From Mycoplasmataceae bacterium (GTDB lineage: Bacteria; Bacillota_I; Bacilli_A; Mycoplasmatales; Mycoplasmoidaceae): a stretch of 39,985 nucleotides of DNA. Of this stretch, positions 9,102 to 19,603 are shown piece after piece; position 1 is the stretch's first letter, and each line of letters starts with the position of its first letter. The stretch spans positions 1-39,985 of the forward strand of contig JAITRQ010000003.1 of assembly GCA_031288285.1 (NCBI GenBank). Reading direction: 5' to 3'. The translations under genes were made by a program, and so were the position numbers. A model generated the notes under the pieces. That model had not been told where the DNA came from, did not search any database, and saw only the letters and a list, made by a program, of their open reading frames with translations.

Positions 9102-10238
9102 ATGAAAACAATAAAACGATTAATTAAAGAATTATGTCCTAACGGAGTCAAATATGTTAATCTTTCTAAATTAATTAGTAAAAACACTTTTAAACAAATT
9201 ACTTCAGCTCATGAATTTGAATCAATGAATAAATTTAGCGGAAATATTAAAATGCTACCAAGTTCTAAGAATTATGATTGAGCCACAGATGAATTAACAG
9301 CTGGTGAAAATATTCAAAAAGGTAAAGTTATTTCGTTGGGAAGGGCAAGATATGCAAACATTAAGTATTGAGAAGGAAAATTCATTAGTTGTAATAATCA
9401 TTTAATTACTTCTTTTGATGAATCCAAAATTTTAACAAGATATTTGTTTCATTTTATTAATAATAATATTAAGCATTTTTATATCGATACTGCAACATAC
9501 CCGAAATTGGAAGATTCAATATTTGAAAATTTTAAAACACCATTTCCTCCATTAGAAATTCAGCAAAAAATAGTAGAAATATTAGATAAGTTTACTCTGC
9601 TAGAAGCAGAGCTAGAAGCAGAGCTAGAAGCAAGAAGAAAACAATATGAATACTATAGAGATAAGTTATTAAAGTTCCCAGATGAGGGGGGGGTGATGAT
9701 TAAAGATATGATTGATTATATTCAACCCACTAAATACATAGTTTTTTCAACAAAATACAATAATGAATATTCGATTCCTGTATTGACCGCCGGAAAGTCT
9801 TTATATTTAGGCTACACAAATGAAACAAATAATATTTATAAAGCTTCAAAAGATAAACCCGTGATAATTTTTGATGACTTCACTTGCAATTTTCATTGGG
9901 TAGATTTTGAATTTAAAATTAAATCTTCAGCTATGAAAATATTAATACCTAGGAATGTTACTAAATATGATTTTAAATTTTTATTTTATTTAATGAAAAC
10001 TTTAAAATATGACATTGGTAGAGGCGACCATAAACGACATTGAATTTCAAAATATTCTGAACAAATATTAAACGTTCCAAATATTTCGCGGCAAAAAGAG
10101 ATAGTCAAAGTTTTAGATTCATTTAATATTCTAGTAAATGATATTTCTAACGGTTTACCAAAAGAAATTGAATTAAGGCATAAACAATATGAATATTATA
10201 GAAATGAATTATTAAATTTTAAGGATGTTGTGGGTTAA
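9102..10238 (+). CDS. hsdS: Type I restriction-modification system, specificity subunit
   Basis: HsdS recognises the bipartite DNA target and directs HsdM and HsdR. The frame is 378 aa. It has two target recognition domains, at about 1-150 and 200-330. Each is followed by a conserved helical region with matching ends: KQYEYYRDKLLKF (near 182-194) and KQYEYYRNELLNF (C-terminus). The central spacer has tandem LEAE repeats (12-bp DNA unit, 9600-9635), comparable to the TAEL repeats that set target spacing in EcoR124I. A G8 run (9686-9693) follows the central region and is itself followed by ATG codons. It starts 22 bp after hsdM, and its stop shares one base with the hsdR start. The intact frame suggests a functional subunit. 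Confidence 0.93.
9600..9635 (+). repeat. 12-bp tandem repeat in HsdS spacer
   Basis: The unit CTAGAAGCAGAG occurs at 9600-9611 and 9612-9623, with a third, slightly changed copy at 9624-9635. Each unit encodes four residues (LEAE) of the helical spacer between the two target recognition domains. A change in copy number keeps the frame but alters spacer length. Confidence 0.9.
9686..9693 (+). repeat. G8 homopolymer between the two halves of hsdS
   Basis: Eight G follow the first TRD and central helix. One extra G gives a stop three codons later; one fewer G gives a stop about 15 codons later. ATG codons at 9696 and 9708 lie just downstream in the original frame, and the G-rich run could serve as a ribosome binding site for a separate second half. 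Confidence 0.8.
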
Positions 10239-13200
10239 TGATTGATATCAAAATCGTTTCTCAAAATAATAATTCCACTGTTGTAGAAGAATATAAAGAA
10301 ACGACTAAAAAGTCTATAACTTACCAATCTGAGATAGAACTAGAAAATGAGTTTATTAAATTATTGCAAACTCAAGCATATGAGTATGTAAGAATTAGAA
10401 ATAACACTGATTTAGTTAAAAATTTAAGAACACAAATTGAAAAATTAAACAATTTCAAATTTAACGACGAAGAGTGAACATCATTTTTTAAAACTAATAT
10501 AGCTAATGAAAATGAAAGTATCAAAGAAAAAACGAGAAAACTCCAAGATGGTGATGGACAATTATTATTGATTAGAAAAGACGGTTCATTCAAGAATATT
10601 AAAATAATTGATAAATCTAATATTCATAATAATTCTTTGCAAGTTATTAATCAATATGAAATTAGTGGAATTCATAAAAATAAATATGATGTGACAGTTT
10701 TAGTAAATGGTATTCCTATGATTCATATTGAACTAAAAAGAAGAGGAATTGCCTTAAAAGAAGCATTCAATCAAATTAATAGATATCAAAGAGATTCTTT
10801 TTGGTCTGATTCAGGATTGTTTGAATTCATTCAAATATTTGTTATTAGTAATGGGACATTAACTAAATATTATTCAAATACTACAAGATTTCAACACATC
10901 AAAAATACGATTAAGCAGGTCAAAACATCTAATAGTTTTGAATTTACTTCTTGATGAGCTGATGCTAAAAATAAAAGAATAGATGATTTGATAGATTTTA
11001 CTAAAACATTTTTTTCTAAACGCACGATATTAAATATATTAACTAAATATTGTGTTTTTACAAGCGATGATTTACTATTGGTTATGAGACCATATCAAAT
11101 AGTAGCCACAGAAAGAATACTTAACAAAATTGAAATGTCAAATAACTATAAATATTATGGTACGACTAAAGCTGGTGGATATATTTGACATACCACCGGA
11201 AGTGGTAAAACGCTTACAAGTTTTAAAGCTGCCAGATTAATTAGCAAAACTGAATATATTGATAAGGTTTTGTTCATTGTTGATAGACAAGATTTAGACT
11301 ATCAAACGATGAATGAATATGACAAATTTGAAAAAGGTGCAGCAAATGCAACAAAAGATACTAAAGAATTAGAAAAAAAATTGAGTAGTGCTAAGACGGA
11401 GGACAAAATAGCAATTACAACCATTCAAAAGCTCAATTGTTTTATAGATAAATTCAAAAACCACATTGCTTTTAATAAGAAAATTGTTCTTGTGTTTGAT
11501 GAATGCCATAGAAGTCAATTTGGTGAATTCCATAGAAATATAGTCAAATATTTTAAAAATTATTATATTTTTGGTTTTACGGGAACACCAATATTTACTA
11601 TTAATTCAAATACTAGTAATTCAGTTAATTTAAAAACAACCCAGCAAGCCTTTGGTGATAGATTACATTCTTATACTATCATAGACGCAATTAAGGATGG
11701 AAATGTATTACCCTTTAGAGTCGAATATATCAATACTATGAAAGTCAATCAAAGTATTGAAGATATGAAAATCTGAGATATTGAAAGGGAAGAAGCGTTA
11801 TTAGCTGGTAAAAGAATCGAAGAAGTAACTAATTACATCCTAAAACATTTTGATCAAAAAACTAAAAGAAATGAGTTTTATAAATTAAAGGAAAAAAGAG
11901 TTAGTGGTTTTAATGCTTTATTCTGCGTTAGTTCAATTCGTGCAGCCAAAAAATATTATCTTGAATTCTTAAAAAAACAAAAAGATAAAAACAATACTGA
12001 AAAACTTAAAGTAGCTACAATATTTAGTTTTTGTGCTAACGAATCTGAAGATATTTCTACAGTTGATGAGGACATGGATACTATTAAGTTAGATAAAACT
12101 TCCAGAGATTTCTTAGATTCAGCCATGAAAGATTACAACAAAATGTTTACAACTAACTTTTCGACTGATGGTGAAGGATTCAGGAATTACTACAAAGATA
12201 TTTCTAAACGAATGAAAAAAAGAGAATTAGATTTATTAATAGTTGTAAATATGTTTTTAACTGGTTTTGATGCAACTACGTTAAATACATTGTGAGTTGA
12301 TAAAAATTTAAAATTACATGGACTATTGCAAGCATATAGTCGAACCAATAGAATTTTAAATTCTGTCAAAACATTTGGAAATATAGTTTGTTTTAGAGAT
12401 TTAGAAAAAAACTCTAATGATTCTATAGCATTATTTGGTGATAAAGATGCTAGTGGAATAGTTATTCTAAAATCTTATAGTGATTATTACAATGGTTATG
12501 ATAATAACGGCAAGCATGTACTTGGCTATAAAGAACTTATTGATAAACTAAAAAAACAAAAAGTATCTTCTTTAAGTTCTTTTTCGGATGAAAAAGAAGA
12601 GCAAGAATTTATCAGACTTTATAGTGGAATTTTAAAAATTAAAAATATTTTGACTTCTTTTGATGATTATATTGGAAATGAAATATTAACTGAAAGACAA
12701 TTTCAAGATTATCAATCGATTTATTTAGAGTTATACGATAAATATAGAAAGATTGAAAAAGCTGATGCCGAAAATATTAGTAGTGATATAGTTTTTGAAA
12801 TTGAATTAATTAAACAGGTTGAAATTAATATTTACTATATTCTTCATCTAGTTGAAAAATATCATGCAAATAATTGCAAAGATAAAGAAGTTTTAACTCG
12901 AATTAATTTGGCCATAAGTTCATCCCCTAGTTTGCGAAGCAAAAAAGAATTAATTGAGGAATTTGTTAAGAGAATGAATGTAGAAAGTGATATTAGATGA
13001 GAAGGATATATAAAATCTAAAAAAATTGAAGAATTAAAACAAATTATTAAAGATGAAAAATTAAAAGAAAAAGAAACAATTGAATACATAAATGAATGTT
13101 TTAGAGATGGTGAAGTCATTGAAAATGGTCCAAAAATAAGAGAAATAATGCCTCCGGCAAGTCCTTTTACAAAAAATACTATAATTAAAAAGATGAATGT

Positions 13201-13264
13201 TTTACAGAAAATTAATTATTTTTTTACAAAATTTTTTGATATTTCACCGTCCAAAATAGATTAA
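10238..13264 (+). CDS. hsdR: Type I restriction-modification system, restriction/translocase subunit
   Basis: HsdR translocates DNA with ATP and cuts it when the site is unmethylated. The frame is 1008 aa and intact when TGA is Trp. The N-terminal PD-(D/E)XK nuclease is visible: Asp151 (YDV), Glu165-Leu-Lys167 (HIELKRRG) and the HsdR-specific QxxxY (Q179 to Y183). The helicase part follows with Walker A TTGSGKT (319-325), DECH (421-424), the GFTGTP motif and the later motifs TGFDA and QAYSRTNR. The C-terminal helical region after about 800 is likely for assembly. The ATG overlaps the hsdS stop by one base, so translation is coupled. No homopolymer switch is seen here, so restriction activity would be set through hsdM and hsdS. 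Confidence 0.95.
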
Positions 13265-13313
13265 CCAATAATAAGAGTTTGTTTGAATAATTTGGGATTA
13301 ATTTAAGATTAGT

Positions 13314-13342
13314 TTGACAAATAAAGAGTTTACATATACAAT
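13314..13342 (+). promoter_or_regulatory. Near-consensus promoter of the ribosomal protein cluster
   Basis: TTGACA (13314-13319), a 17-bp spacer and TACAAT (13337-13342). It sits 90 bp before rpsJ, in the 167-bp gap after hsdR, and is the best promoter in the window. The leader of about 80 nt contains no clear L4-type or terminator structure. Confidence 0.85.
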
Positions 13343-13431
13343 TATTGTCCCTATATTTTTTTATCTTGCCGATACACCAAGAAGTGTTGTCGTGATTTGT
13401 GAGAGAAAAAAATGAAGGGAATTGAAGCAAA

Positions 13432-13737
13432 ATGAACCAAGAACTACGGATTAAATTGTTTTCGTATGATCACGATTTATTAGATAAATCCGTTAAAAAA
13501 ATTGTAGAAATCGCTCGTAACTTTAATTGTGGTATTAAAGGTCCAATACCTTTACCAACAAAAAAAGAGATTTTTACTATTTGTCGTTCGGTTCATGTGG
13601 ATAAACCCTCGCGTGAACAATTTGAACGTCGTACTCACAAACGCTTGATTGTATTGAGCAAAACCAATATGCAAACAATTGATGCATTACGACGTTTAGT
13701 AATTCCTTCGGGAGTAGAAATTCAAATACAACTATAG
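13432..13737 (+). CDS. rpsJ: 30S ribosomal protein S10
   Basis: S10 is a 30S head protein that also serves in NusB-dependent antitermination. At 101 aa it is of normal family length. The family patterns [16 protein letters not shown] and GPIPLPTK are present, and [14 protein letters not shown] matches the conserved loop. The chosen ATG gives [14 protein letters not shown]; an ATG at 13412 is out of frame. An AAGGGA about 11 bases upstream may be the ribosome binding site. It is the first gene of the S10-spc-alpha cluster, behind the promoter at 13314. Confidence 0.97.
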   Translation: MNQELRIKLFSYDHDLLDKSVKKIVEIARNFNCGIKGPIPLPTKKEIFTICRSVHVDKPSREQFERRTHKRLIVLSKTNMQTIDALRRLVIPSGVEIQIQL

Positions 13738-13748
13738 TGGTGAATATT

Positions 13749-14561
13749 ATGAAAAGTATTGTTGGAACTAAAGTAGGTATGATGCAAATCTTTGATGTTG
13801 CTGGGAAGCAATTAGCCGCGACAGTAATTCATTGTCCACCAAACAAAGTATTAGAAATTAAAACACCCCAAAAACATGGTCATACTGCAGTTAAAATTGG
13901 CTGTTATGATGTTGATGAAAAAAAGGTTAATAAATCCGTTGCGGGTATTTTTAAAAAAGTTAATGTTAAACCTGCACGTTATATTCGTACATTAACAACT
14001 GATCAAAAATACCAAGTAGGTGATGAAATTAAAGTTGATACTTTTACTAAAGGTGAATTTATTGATGTTCAAGGTGTAACTAAAGGTCATGGATTCACTG
14101 GTGCAATTAAACGTTGGAATTTTAAAATTGGTCCTTTGTCACATGGTGCTGGATTTCCACATCGTTATCAAGGTTCGGTTGCTTTTGGTCGTGGTGGTAG
14201 TCAAGCGCAACGTGTGATGAAAGGCAAAAAAATGGCTGGACGTTATGGCCACGAAACAGTAACCATGCAAAATTTATTGGTTTTAGAGTCGGTGTTAAAA
14301 CGAAATATTTTAATTGTGTTAGGTGCAATTCCCGGTCCAGCGGGTAGTTTAGTAACTGTTAAATCAGCAGTTAAAAAACCGCAAACAGCTAAGAAAATTT
14401 ATCAAATTGTCACAAAAGAATTACAAGAAATTATTCAAGAACAAAATAAAGAATTAGAAAATAAAGAAGCATTACATCAAGCTGAAGTTGCTTCAGCTAG
14501 TTCTACTGATTCTGCTCCTGTCGCTAAAACTGAAGTCAAAACAGAAGGGAAGGAGAAATAA
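13749..14561 (+). CDS. rplC: 50S ribosomal protein L3, C-terminally extended
   Basis: L3 is an early-assembly 50S protein that reaches toward the peptidyl transferase centre. The start ATG gives the canonical MKSIVGTKVGMMQIF; two in-frame GTG codons 9-12 bases upstream are not needed. The signature GHGFTGAIKRWNF and the AFGRGGSQAQRVMKGKKMAGRYGH loop region are present. At 270 aa it is longer than the usual 205-215 aa. The last 60 residues form a charged, Ala/Glu/Lys-rich tail (coiled-coil region, then low complexity). An AAGGAG inside its 3' end (14550-14555) is the ribosome binding site of rplD. Confidence 0.97.
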   Translation: MKSIVGTKVGMMQIFDVAGKQLAATVIHCPPNKVLEIKTPQKHGHTAVKIGCYDVDEKKVNKSVAGIFKKVNVKPARYIRTLTTDQKYQVGDEIKVDTFTKGEFIDVQGVTKGHGFTGAIKRWNFKIGPLSHGAGFPHRYQGSVAFGRGGSQAQRVMKGKKMAGRYGHETVTMQNLLVLESVLKRNILIVLGAIPGPAGSLVTVKSAVKKPQTAKKIYQIVTKELQEIIQEQNKELENKEALHQAEVASASSTDSAPVAKTEVKTEGKEK

Positions 14562-14564
14562 TTT

Positions 14565-15206
14565 ATGGTCGCAGTTAAAGTAATTGATCTTGCTGGTAAA
14601 ATTGTTAAAGAGATTAATATTGATCGTGAAGTTTTACCTGCTCAACCCCATCACCAAGCATTGTTTGATGCGGTAATTAGTGAACGTGCTGGTCAAAGAC
14701 AAGGTACACATAGTACTTTAACCAAAGGTGAAGTGCGTGGTGGTGGTAAAAAACCATTACCGCAAAAACACTCGGGTAATGCTCGTCAAGGTTCAATTCG
14801 TAATCCACACTGGGTAGGTGGTGGAGTGGCCTTTGGTCCTAAACCAACGCGTAATTACAAAATTAAAGTTAATCGAAAAGTAACGCGATTGGCTTTGAAT
14901 TCGGCTTTAGCAATTAAATTTAATCAACAAGCCGTTTATTTTTTAGATGAAAATATCCAGTTAGATAAACCATCTACTAAAACGATTGTAAAATTGTTTA
15001 GCGCTTTAAAACTTAAACAACAAAATACATTATTTGTCTTACAACCACAAATGATTAACTTAATTAAATCTATCAATAACATGGTTCGTGCTACTGCTAA
15101 AACTTGACAGCAAGTATCAACCCAAGATGTTTTACATGCTAAAGTGTTATTTACCACTCAACCAATTTTAACTAAATGAGTAGGCTTAGGCGAGGTTAAA
15201 AAATAA
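14565..15206 (+). CDS. rplD: 50S ribosomal protein L4
   Basis: L4 lines the ribosome exit tunnel and in many bacteria regulates the S10 operon. The frame is 213 aa, close to the family length. It contains RQGTHSTLTKGEVRGGGKKP and the tunnel loop with KPLPQKHSGNARQGSIRNPHW, where Trp is TGG. Two later TGA-Trp codons carry the frame to TAA 15204. Start ATG 14565 lies three bases after rplC and has a good AAGGAG site. The next gene, rplW, starts two bases after the stop. Confidence 0.96.
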
Positions 15207-15208
15207 TT

Positions 15209-15598
15209 ATGGACTTCACAAGAATTATCATTCGCCCCTTACATTCTGAAAAAACCTATGCCTTGCAATCATTAGCAAGTAAGAAATATTGTTTTGTTGT
15301 TGATATTAAAGCGACAAAACACGATATTGCAATTGCTTTTGAATCTATTTATGGTATTCATCCTGTTAAAGTTGCAACCCAAATCCGTAAACCAACTAAT
15401 ATTCGTACTGGTACAGCTAAACCTGGATATAGCAAGATGTTAAAGCTTGCTTATGTTACTTTACCGGTTGGTAAAGATATTAGTAATTCAGCAACTACGG
15501 ATAAACCAACAGCCAAAACAACCAAAAAAGAACATCCAGATTTAGCTAAAAAAGAAGTTGTTAAAAAAGAAGTAGTTAAGAAGGAGGCGGATAAATAG
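15209..15598 (+). CDS. rplW: 50S ribosomal protein L23
   Basis: L23 lies at the tunnel exit and is the docking site for trigger factor and SRP. The core [19 protein letters not shown] and the conserved region [19 protein letters not shown] identify it. At 129 aa it exceeds the usual 95-100 aa. The C-terminal extension is Lys-rich, with a short repeat of VVKKE near the end, encoded by near-repeated DNA at about 15546-15590. It starts two bases after rplD and ends two bases before rplB. Confidence 0.96.
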   Translation: MDFTRIIIRPLHSEKTYALQSLASKKYCFVVDIKATKHDIAIAFESIYGIHPVKVATQIRKPTNIRTGTAKPGYSKMLKLAYVTLPVGKDISNSATTDKPTAKTTKKEHPDLAKKEVVKKEVVKKEADK

Positions 15599-15600
15599 TT

Positions 15601-16443
15601 ATGGCGATTAAAACAATTGTCGCACGTAGTCGTGGTCGACATACCACAATTTTGGTAGATTACAAACAGCACTTAACAACTGATCAACCAACCAAATCAC
15701 TCACCAAAAGTATTCACAACCAATCAGGTCGTAATAATCGTGGTGTAATTACAACGAGACATAAAGGTGGTAAACACAAGCGTCAATACCGCATCGTTGA
15801 TTTCAAACGTGATTTAATTGATATCAAAGCCGTAGTTAAAACCATTGAGTATGATCCAAATCGTACCGCCTTTATTTCACTAATAATTTATGCTAATGGC
15901 ATTAAAAGTTATATTCTTGCTCCGCAAGGTATTAAAGTTGGTGATGAAGTTATTAGTAGCGATAAAGCCGATATTAAATTAGGTAATTGTCTACGGATTA
16001 AAAACATTCCCGAAGGTACATTTATCCATAACATTGAAATTGTTCCTAATAAAGGCGGTCAACTAGTTCGTAGTGCTGGTACAGCGGCGCAAGTATTAGG
16101 AAAAGACGAAACGGGTAATTACATTATTGTCAAACTTTCTTCAAGTGAAGTACGTAAAATTCCCAATGATGCGAAAGCAACGATTGGTGCAGTAAGTAAT
16201 GAAAGTCATAACCTAATTAATTTGGGTAAAGCAGGCCGTAGCCGTTATTTGGGTATTAGACCAACTGTGCGTGGTTCAGCAATGAACCCTAACGATCATC
16301 CCCACGGTGGTGGTGAAGGTCGACAACCCGTTGGATATGATGCGCCACGAACCCCATGAGGTAAGCGTCATATGGGTGTAAAAACGCGTAAACAAACCAA
16401 GCCATCAACGGCTTTAATCGTTCGCCGTAAGCGCGATGCATAA
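15601..16443 (+). CDS. rplB: 50S ribosomal protein L2
   Basis: L2 is one of the largest 50S proteins, needed for subunit joining and peptidyl transferase function. The frame is 280 aa, as expected. Visible family regions are [33 protein letters not shown], the loop [19 protein letters not shown] and the C-terminal [15 protein letters not shown]. One TGA-Trp lies just after that loop (TPWGKRHMG), the site of a conserved Trp. An AAGGAGG (15581-15587) inside the end of rplW serves as the ribosome binding site. Confidence 0.97.
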
Positions 16444-16458
16444 AGGAGTAAAGTAGAT

Positions 16459-16767
16459 ATGTCAAGAAGTAGTAAAAAAGGAGCGTTTGTTGATAAGCAT
16501 TTAATGAAAAAAGTTAATGATATGAAAAAACAACCAAAACATAAACCGATTAAAACGTGATCAAGACGTAGTACTATTTTCCCTGAATTTGTGGGTTTAA
16601 ATTTTAGTGTTTACAATGGTAAATCATTTATTAATGTTTATGTGACCGAGGATATGGTTGGTCATAAGTTAGGTGAATTTGTCCCAACACGTGTATTTAA
16701 ACTACACTCTTCAAATAATAAAGCTGAAGAAGCTGCAAAAGAAGGTTCAGCTGAGGGAGCGAAATAA
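16459..16767 (+). CDS. rpsS: 30S ribosomal protein S19
   Basis: S19 binds 16S rRNA in the 30S head beside S13. The frame is 102 aa with one TGA-Trp ([16 protein letters not shown], a conserved Trp). The family pattern [14 protein letters not shown] and [18 protein letters not shown] are present, and the C-terminus has a short Ala/Glu/Lys tail. AAGGAG at 16443-16448 overlaps the rplB stop and gives a good ribosome binding site. The stop TAA shares one base with the rplV start. Confidence 0.96.
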
Positions 16768-17291
16768 TGAAAACGCGTGCGTTACAAAAAAACATTCATA
16801 TTGCTGCTCGCAAAGCTAATCTTGTTTGTGCACTAATTCGACACAAAAAAGTTAATGAAGCTTTGGTGATTTTGGATCATACCGAAAAAAAAGTTGCGCG
16901 TATCATGAAAAAAATTCTTAATAGTGCGATTGCTAATGCGACTAACAACCACAACATGAGTGGTGAGAAGCTGTATGTTTATCAAGCGATTGCTAATCAA
17001 GGAACGACGATTAAACGTAGTTTACCACGTGCCAAAGGTAGTGCGCATATGCTTCGTAAGCGTCACACACATATTACGATTGTTTTGTCTGATGATTTAC
17101 AACAAGGCTTAAAAGACCGTATGAAAACACCAGCAACTAATCCCAACAAAAAACCGCATAAAACAACTAGTAAAGTTGTAACCCGCGCACAATCTGCTAA
17201 TCCAAGTGTCAAACATCATAAACCTGTAATTAAATTGGATGAAACACCAGTTGCGGTAACAAAAGATAATAAAGCAAAGGAGCACAAGTAG
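16767..17291 (+). CDS. rplV: 50S ribosomal protein L22, C-terminally extended
   Basis: L22 spans the 50S body, and its beta hairpin lines the exit tunnel. The core of about 110 residues is clear: [20 protein letters not shown], then [15 protein letters not shown], then the hairpin end of the form [20 protein letters not shown]. The protein is 174 aa against about 110 normally. The last 60 residues form a Lys/Thr/Pro-rich tail without recognisable fold. The start overlaps the rpsS stop by one base (TAATG), so translation is coupled. Confidence 0.95.
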   Translation: MKTRALQKNIHIAARKANLVCALIRHKKVNEALVILDHTEKKVARIMKKILNSAIANATNNHNMSGEKLYVYQAIANQGTTIKRSLPRAKGSAHMLRKRHTHITIVLSDDLQQGLKDRMKTPATNPNKKPHKTTSKVVTRAQSANPSVKHHKPVIKLDETPVAVTKDNKAKEHK

Positions 17292-17292
17292 T

Positions 17293-18048
17293 ATGGGTCA
17301 AAAAGTCAATCCGAACGGTTTACGTTACGGTATTAATAAAAATTGGCAATCACGTTGAATTGCCAAAAATAATGAGCAAATGGCAAATTGGTTAATCCAA
17401 GATGAAAAAATTCGCAAGCTTTTTATTCAACAATATAAAACTGCACAAGTAGTGCGTGTGGAAATTGAACGTACTGAAAAAAATATTGATATCTTTGTTT
17501 ATGCTGGACAACCGGGACCAATCATTGGTAAAGATGGTGGTAATATTCCTGTCGTTACTAAAGCAATTAACAAGATTGTTGGTCGCAAAATTAAAGTGAA
17601 CATTAATGTTTTAAAATACGACAATGTTGGTTGAAGCGCACGCGTGATTGCACGCGAGATTGCTGATGCTATTGAAAATCGTGTTTCGTTCCGTACTGCC
17701 CAAAAAATGGCAATTAAAAAAGTAATGAGTTCTAAAGCTAAAGGCATTCGAACTAATGTTTCAGGACGACTAGGTGGAGTCGAAATGGCTCGTGAAGAAG
17801 GTTATTCGGAAGGAATCATTCCGCTAACGACACTACGAGCAGATATTGATTATGCAATTGAAGAAGCACATACAACATACGGCAAAATTGGCGTGAAGGT
17901 TTGAATTAATCGTGGTGAAATTTTTGGACGGGGTTTAAACAACCAAAACATTCCACCAAAAATTGAACCACGTTCAAACACGCGTTTTAACCGTCGCCGT
18001 AGTTTCGCAAATCCTAATGCTGAGAAAGGTGAAAGTAAGGAACAATAA
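17293..18048 (+). CDS. rpsC: 30S ribosomal protein S3
   Basis: S3 sits at the mRNA entry of the 30S subunit and helps unwind mRNA. The frame is 251 aa when TGA is Trp. It starts with the canonical [14 protein letters not shown], followed by Trp(TGG)QSRW(TGA). The KH domain has [18 protein letters not shown], and the C-terminal domain has [18 protein letters not shown]. The short, charged C-terminal tail is Asn/Arg/Glu-rich. The start lies one base after the rplV stop, and rplP begins two bases after its end. Confidence 0.96.
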
Positions 18049-18050
18049 TT

Positions 18051-18473
18051 ATGATGCAACCAAAACGTACTAAATATCGTAAACCGCACCGCACACCTTA
18101 TGATGGCAAAGCCAAAGGTAATAAATATGTGGCCTTTGGTGAAATGGGTTTAATGGCAACTACTGGCAATTGGGTTAGTGATAAACAAATTGAAGCGGCG
18201 CGTGTGGTGTTATCACGTGCGCTAGGGAAGACGGGTAAGTTGTGAATTCGCATCTTCCCCCAATTATCTTTAACCAAAAAACCATTAGAAGTGCGTATGG
18301 GTTCAGGTAAAGGTAATCCGGAATTTTGGGTTGCCGTAGTAAAAAAAGGGACAGTGATGTTTGAACTTGCGGGTTTAGATGAAGCATTAATGAAAGATAC
18401 ATTACGTAAAGCTGGTAACAAGTTAAATGTTGTTTGCCGTGTTGTAAAACGAGGGGAGATTAGTCGTGAATAA
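18051..18473 (+). CDS. rplP: 50S ribosomal protein L16
   Basis: L16 helps to form the tRNA A-site region of the 50S subunit. The frame is 140 aa, the usual length. It begins [14 protein letters not shown] (two adjacent ATGs; the first is used). Other family patterns are [10 protein letters not shown], the region around [20 protein letters not shown] (Trp by TGA) and [12 protein letters not shown]. Its end overlaps the GTG start of rpmC by eight bases. Confidence 0.96.
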
Positions 18474-18951
18474 AGAATTAAAAGCCAAAACCAATGAAGA
18501 ACTATGTTCTTTGATAATGCGTTTAAAACTGCAATTATTAGAGTCGCGTTTTCGCATGGCTCATGGCGAACTAGAAAAAACTAATGTTTTGTATGACATT
18601 CGTAAAACCATTGCGCGTGCCATGACCATTTTAACCCAACGTCATATTAAATTAACTATTGGTGTTCATGGAATTACCATGTATAACACCCAAACCAAAG
18701 AAGTTAAATCAATTACTAATGCTGTTGAACAAGCTTTAAAAGCTCATGCTGAAAACAAAAAGAATTTAACTGAAAAAGAGGCAATCAAACAAGCTACAAT
18801 TGCTAGTGCAAATGCTGATGTAGCTAATACTAACACTAATGAAATTAAAGAAAAAGTGACACCAATTGCAAAAAAAGAATTGAAATCACACATGGAAAAA
18901 CCCAAAGCTGATAGCACTGTGATTCGTAAGACCGTAGGGGGTGGATCATAA
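18466..18951 (+). CDS. rpmC: 50S ribosomal protein L29, with long C-terminal extension
   Basis: L29 lies at the tunnel exit next to L23. Residues 1-65 match the family: [17 protein letters not shown], then [17 protein letters not shown], then [16 protein letters not shown]. The protein is 161 aa against 60-70 aa in most bacteria. The extra 95 residues are Ala/Lys/Glu/Asn-rich and probably helical or disordered. The start is GTG 18466, inside the rplP end, so it is translationally coupled. Long L29 proteins are known in other mollicutes. The function of the tail is unknown. Confidence 0.92.
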   Translation: MNKELKAKTNEELCSLIMRLKLQLLESRFRMAHGELEKTNVLYDIRKTIARAMTILTQRHIKLTIGVHGITMYNTQTKEVKSITNAVEQALKAHAENKKNLTEKEAIKQATIASANADVANTNTNEIKEKVTPIAKKELKSHMEKPKADSTVIRKTVGGGS

Positions 18952-19208
18952 TGACAACAAGAAAACCGCGTAAAGCTTTTGTAGGGATAGTAGTAACAAC
19001 AAAAATGGCTAAAACCGCCGTTGTAAAAGTTGAACGTGCGGGCTTACACCCACGTTATAAAAAACTAGTTATTACGCATAAGAAATACCATGCCCATGAT
19101 GAAACTGGCATTGCGCACGTGGGTGATAAAGTCCGAATTGTTGAAACGCGTCCGATTAGTAAAACGAAGTTTTACCGTGTTCAGAAAGTTTTGGTTAAGG
19201 CTAAATAA
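18951..19208 (+). CDS. rpsQ: 30S ribosomal protein S17
   Basis: S17 is a primary 16S rRNA-binding protein with an OB fold. The frame is 85 aa, the normal length. The patterns RKAFVGIVVTTKMAKTAVV, HPRYKKLVITHKKYHAHDE and VGDKVRIVETRPISKTKFYR are all family signatures. The ATG shares one base with the rpmC stop, and a GGGGGTGG stretch just upstream may serve as ribosome binding site. Confidence 0.96.
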   Translation: MTTRKPRKAFVGIVVTTKMAKTAVVKVERAGLHPRYKKLVITHKKYHAHDETGIAHVGDKVRIVETRPISKTKFYRVQKVLVKAK

Positions 19209-19232
19209 TTAGGAGGTATGAAGGAGTAAATT

Positions 19233-19601
19233 ATGATTCAATTTATGAGTAGATTAAATGTGGCTGATAATTCTGGCGCAAAAGCCGTGGGTGTCATTAA
19301 AGTTCTAGGTAATTCACGTCAGCGTTACGCTAGTGTGGGTGATGTGGTAAAAGTATCAGTGAAAGAAGTATTAGCTGAAAGTGGCGTGAAAAAAGGGCAA
19401 ATGTTTTTAGCCGTAATTGTGCGTACCAAAAAAGGTGTGAAGCGTGAAAACGGCAATAAAGTTGCTTTTGATGATAACGCTTGTGTGATCATCAAAGAAG
19501 ACATGACACCGCGTGGCACACGGATTTTTGGTCCAGTAGCACGCGAACTGCGTGATAAAGGTTTTATGAAAATTGTTTCATTAGCGCCAGAGGTATTATA
19601 G
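19233..19601 (+). CDS. rplN: 50S ribosomal protein L14
   Basis: L14 binds 23S rRNA at the subunit interface and forms part of the L14-L19 bridge. The frame is 122 aa, exactly the usual length. It begins [17 protein letters not shown]; the family also shows [25 protein letters not shown]. Two purine-rich sites precede it: AGGAGG (19211-19216), one base before an ATG-AAG-GAG-TAA micro-frame, and AAGGAG (19221-19226), well spaced for the rplN start. Confidence 0.97.
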   Translation: MIQFMSRLNVADNSGAKAVGVIKVLGNSRQRYASVGDVVKVSVKEVLAESGVKKGQMFLAVIVRTKKGVKRENGNKVAFDDNACVIIKEDMTPRGTRIFGPVARELRDKGFMKIVSLAPEVL

Positions 19602-19603
19602 TT

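Noticed and set aside
19218-19229. Micro-frame ATG-AAG-GAG-TAA behind AGGAGG before rplN
   Set aside because: The spacing between AGGAGG and ATG is one base, too short for efficient initiation; AAGGAG for rplN explains the bases.
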